Assembly: GCA_012514445.1 (NCBI GenBank)
Contig: JAAZAI010000580.1
Span: 1-5,936 of the forward strand
Direction of reading: 5' to 3'
DNA from: Lentisphaerota bacterium
GTDB lineage: Bacteria; Verrucomicrobiota; Kiritimatiellia; RFP12; UBA3636
DNA length: 5,936 bases
A program made the position numbers and the translations under genes. A model generated the notes under the pieces. The model did no database searches, had not been told where the DNA came from, and was given only the letters and a program-made list of their open reading frames with translations. Positions 5,618-5,936 of the stretch are shown here, in pieces (positions within the stretch are counted from its first letter, which is position 1; the number at the start of each line of letters is the position of its first letter).

Positions 5618-5936
5618 CGCTGATGACCCCCTTGCCCGAATGCTTCTGGTAGAGTTCGCGGTAGCGGCCGCCTTCGATCGCCAGCAGCGTCTCGTGGTCG
5701 CCCATCTCCTGGATGACGCCCTTGTCGAGCAGGATGATCCGGTCGGCGTTGCGGATCGTGCTCAGGCGGTGGGCGACGATGAAGGAGGTGCGGTTGACGA
5801 GGAACCGCTCCATCGCGATCTGGATGGCGCGTTCGGATTCGCTGTCCAGCGCGCTCGTCGCCTCGTCCATGATCAGGATCGCGGGGTTGGCCAGCACGGC
5901 CCGCGCGATGGAGATGCGCTGCTTCTGGCCGACGGA
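5604..5936 (-). CDS. ABC exporter half-transporter, C-terminal end (heterodimer subunit 1, cut by window edge)
   Basis: Only the last 110 residues lie in the window; the reading frame is open to the right edge. It begins within the ABC signature, visible as SVGQKQRIS. Walker B with catalytic glutamate follows (ILIMDE), then the D-loop SALD and a canonical switch histidine in IVAHRLST, and the usual C-terminal NADRIILLDKG region. The catalytic residues are therefore intact, but the signature has Val where LSGGQ has the first Gly. This pattern is the mirror image of the downstream subunit and marks the pair as one heterodimeric exporter. The TGA at 5606-5604 lies inside the next gene, a 14-base overlap. 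The membrane domain, Walker A and operon promoter are outside the window. Confidence 0.93.
   Translation of the reverse strand, partial: SVGQKQRISIARAVLANPAILIMDEATSALDSESERAIQIAMERFLVNRTSFIVAHRLSTIRNADRIILLDKGVIQEMGDHETLLAIEGGRYRELYQKHSGKGVISDEEA
5626..5633 (-). promoter_or_regulatory. Ribosome binding site of ABC subunit 2
   Basis: AAGGGGGT on the minus strand ends 8 bases before the ATG at 5617 and lies within the final codons of subunit 1. It supports the chosen start rather than an internal one such as Met41, which would remove the N-terminal PYRPPREEYG segment. Confidence 0.5.

Noticed and set aside
3650..5623. Long plus-strand frame of 657 codons opposite ABC subunit 2
   Set aside because: It is antisense to a well-defined ABC transporter, and its Gly/Asp/Glu/Val/His-rich translation is typical of a GC-rich shadow.

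Overview
The window is GC-rich DNA (about two thirds G+C by eye) whose recognisable genes all lie on the minus strand. The mix of a membrane zinc metallopeptidase of the YugP type, an asymmetric ABC exporter pair and a six-hairpin (GH78-like) glycosidase in a GC-rich bacterial background would fit a Verrucomicrobiota / Opitutaceae-type organism. That placement is an inference from protein flavour, not a proven assignment.

Region 1 (1-790, minus): a nearly complete YugP-family zinc metallopeptidase gene runs off the left edge, probably lacking only its stop codon. It is preceded by, and overlaps, a 24-codon open frame (770-696) with a strong Shine-Dalgarno sequence and a C-x2-C-x2-H-x2-C cysteine/histidine cluster. 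This looks like a translated leader peptide or a very small zinc-binding protein, translationally coupled to the peptidase. It is the least expected element in the window.

Region 2 (771-1445): about 675 bases without a confident gene. It holds inverted repeats, a short palindromic element resembling dispersed bacterial intergenic repeats (910-940), a threefold AGATTAC/GTAATCT motif (1006-1052), and a weak plus-strand candidate gene or gene remnant (1148-1399).

Region 3 (1446-5936, minus): the 3' part of an operon. In transcription order it contains an ABC exporter half-transporter with canonical catalytic residues (only its C-terminal 110 residues visible), a second half-transporter with a degenerate ATP site (675 residues), and a cytoplasmic alpha-L-rhamnosidase-like glycosidase (715 residues). 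The genes overlap by 14 and 4 bases, so they are very probably co-transcribed and translationally coupled. The sequence differences in the two nucleotide-binding domains are complementary, as in heterodimeric exporters with one consensus and one degenerate ATP site. The glycosidase coupled to an exporter rather than an importer is an uncommon arrangement and leaves the transported substrate open. The operon promoter lies beyond the right edge, and no convincing terminator is visible after the glycosidase stop.
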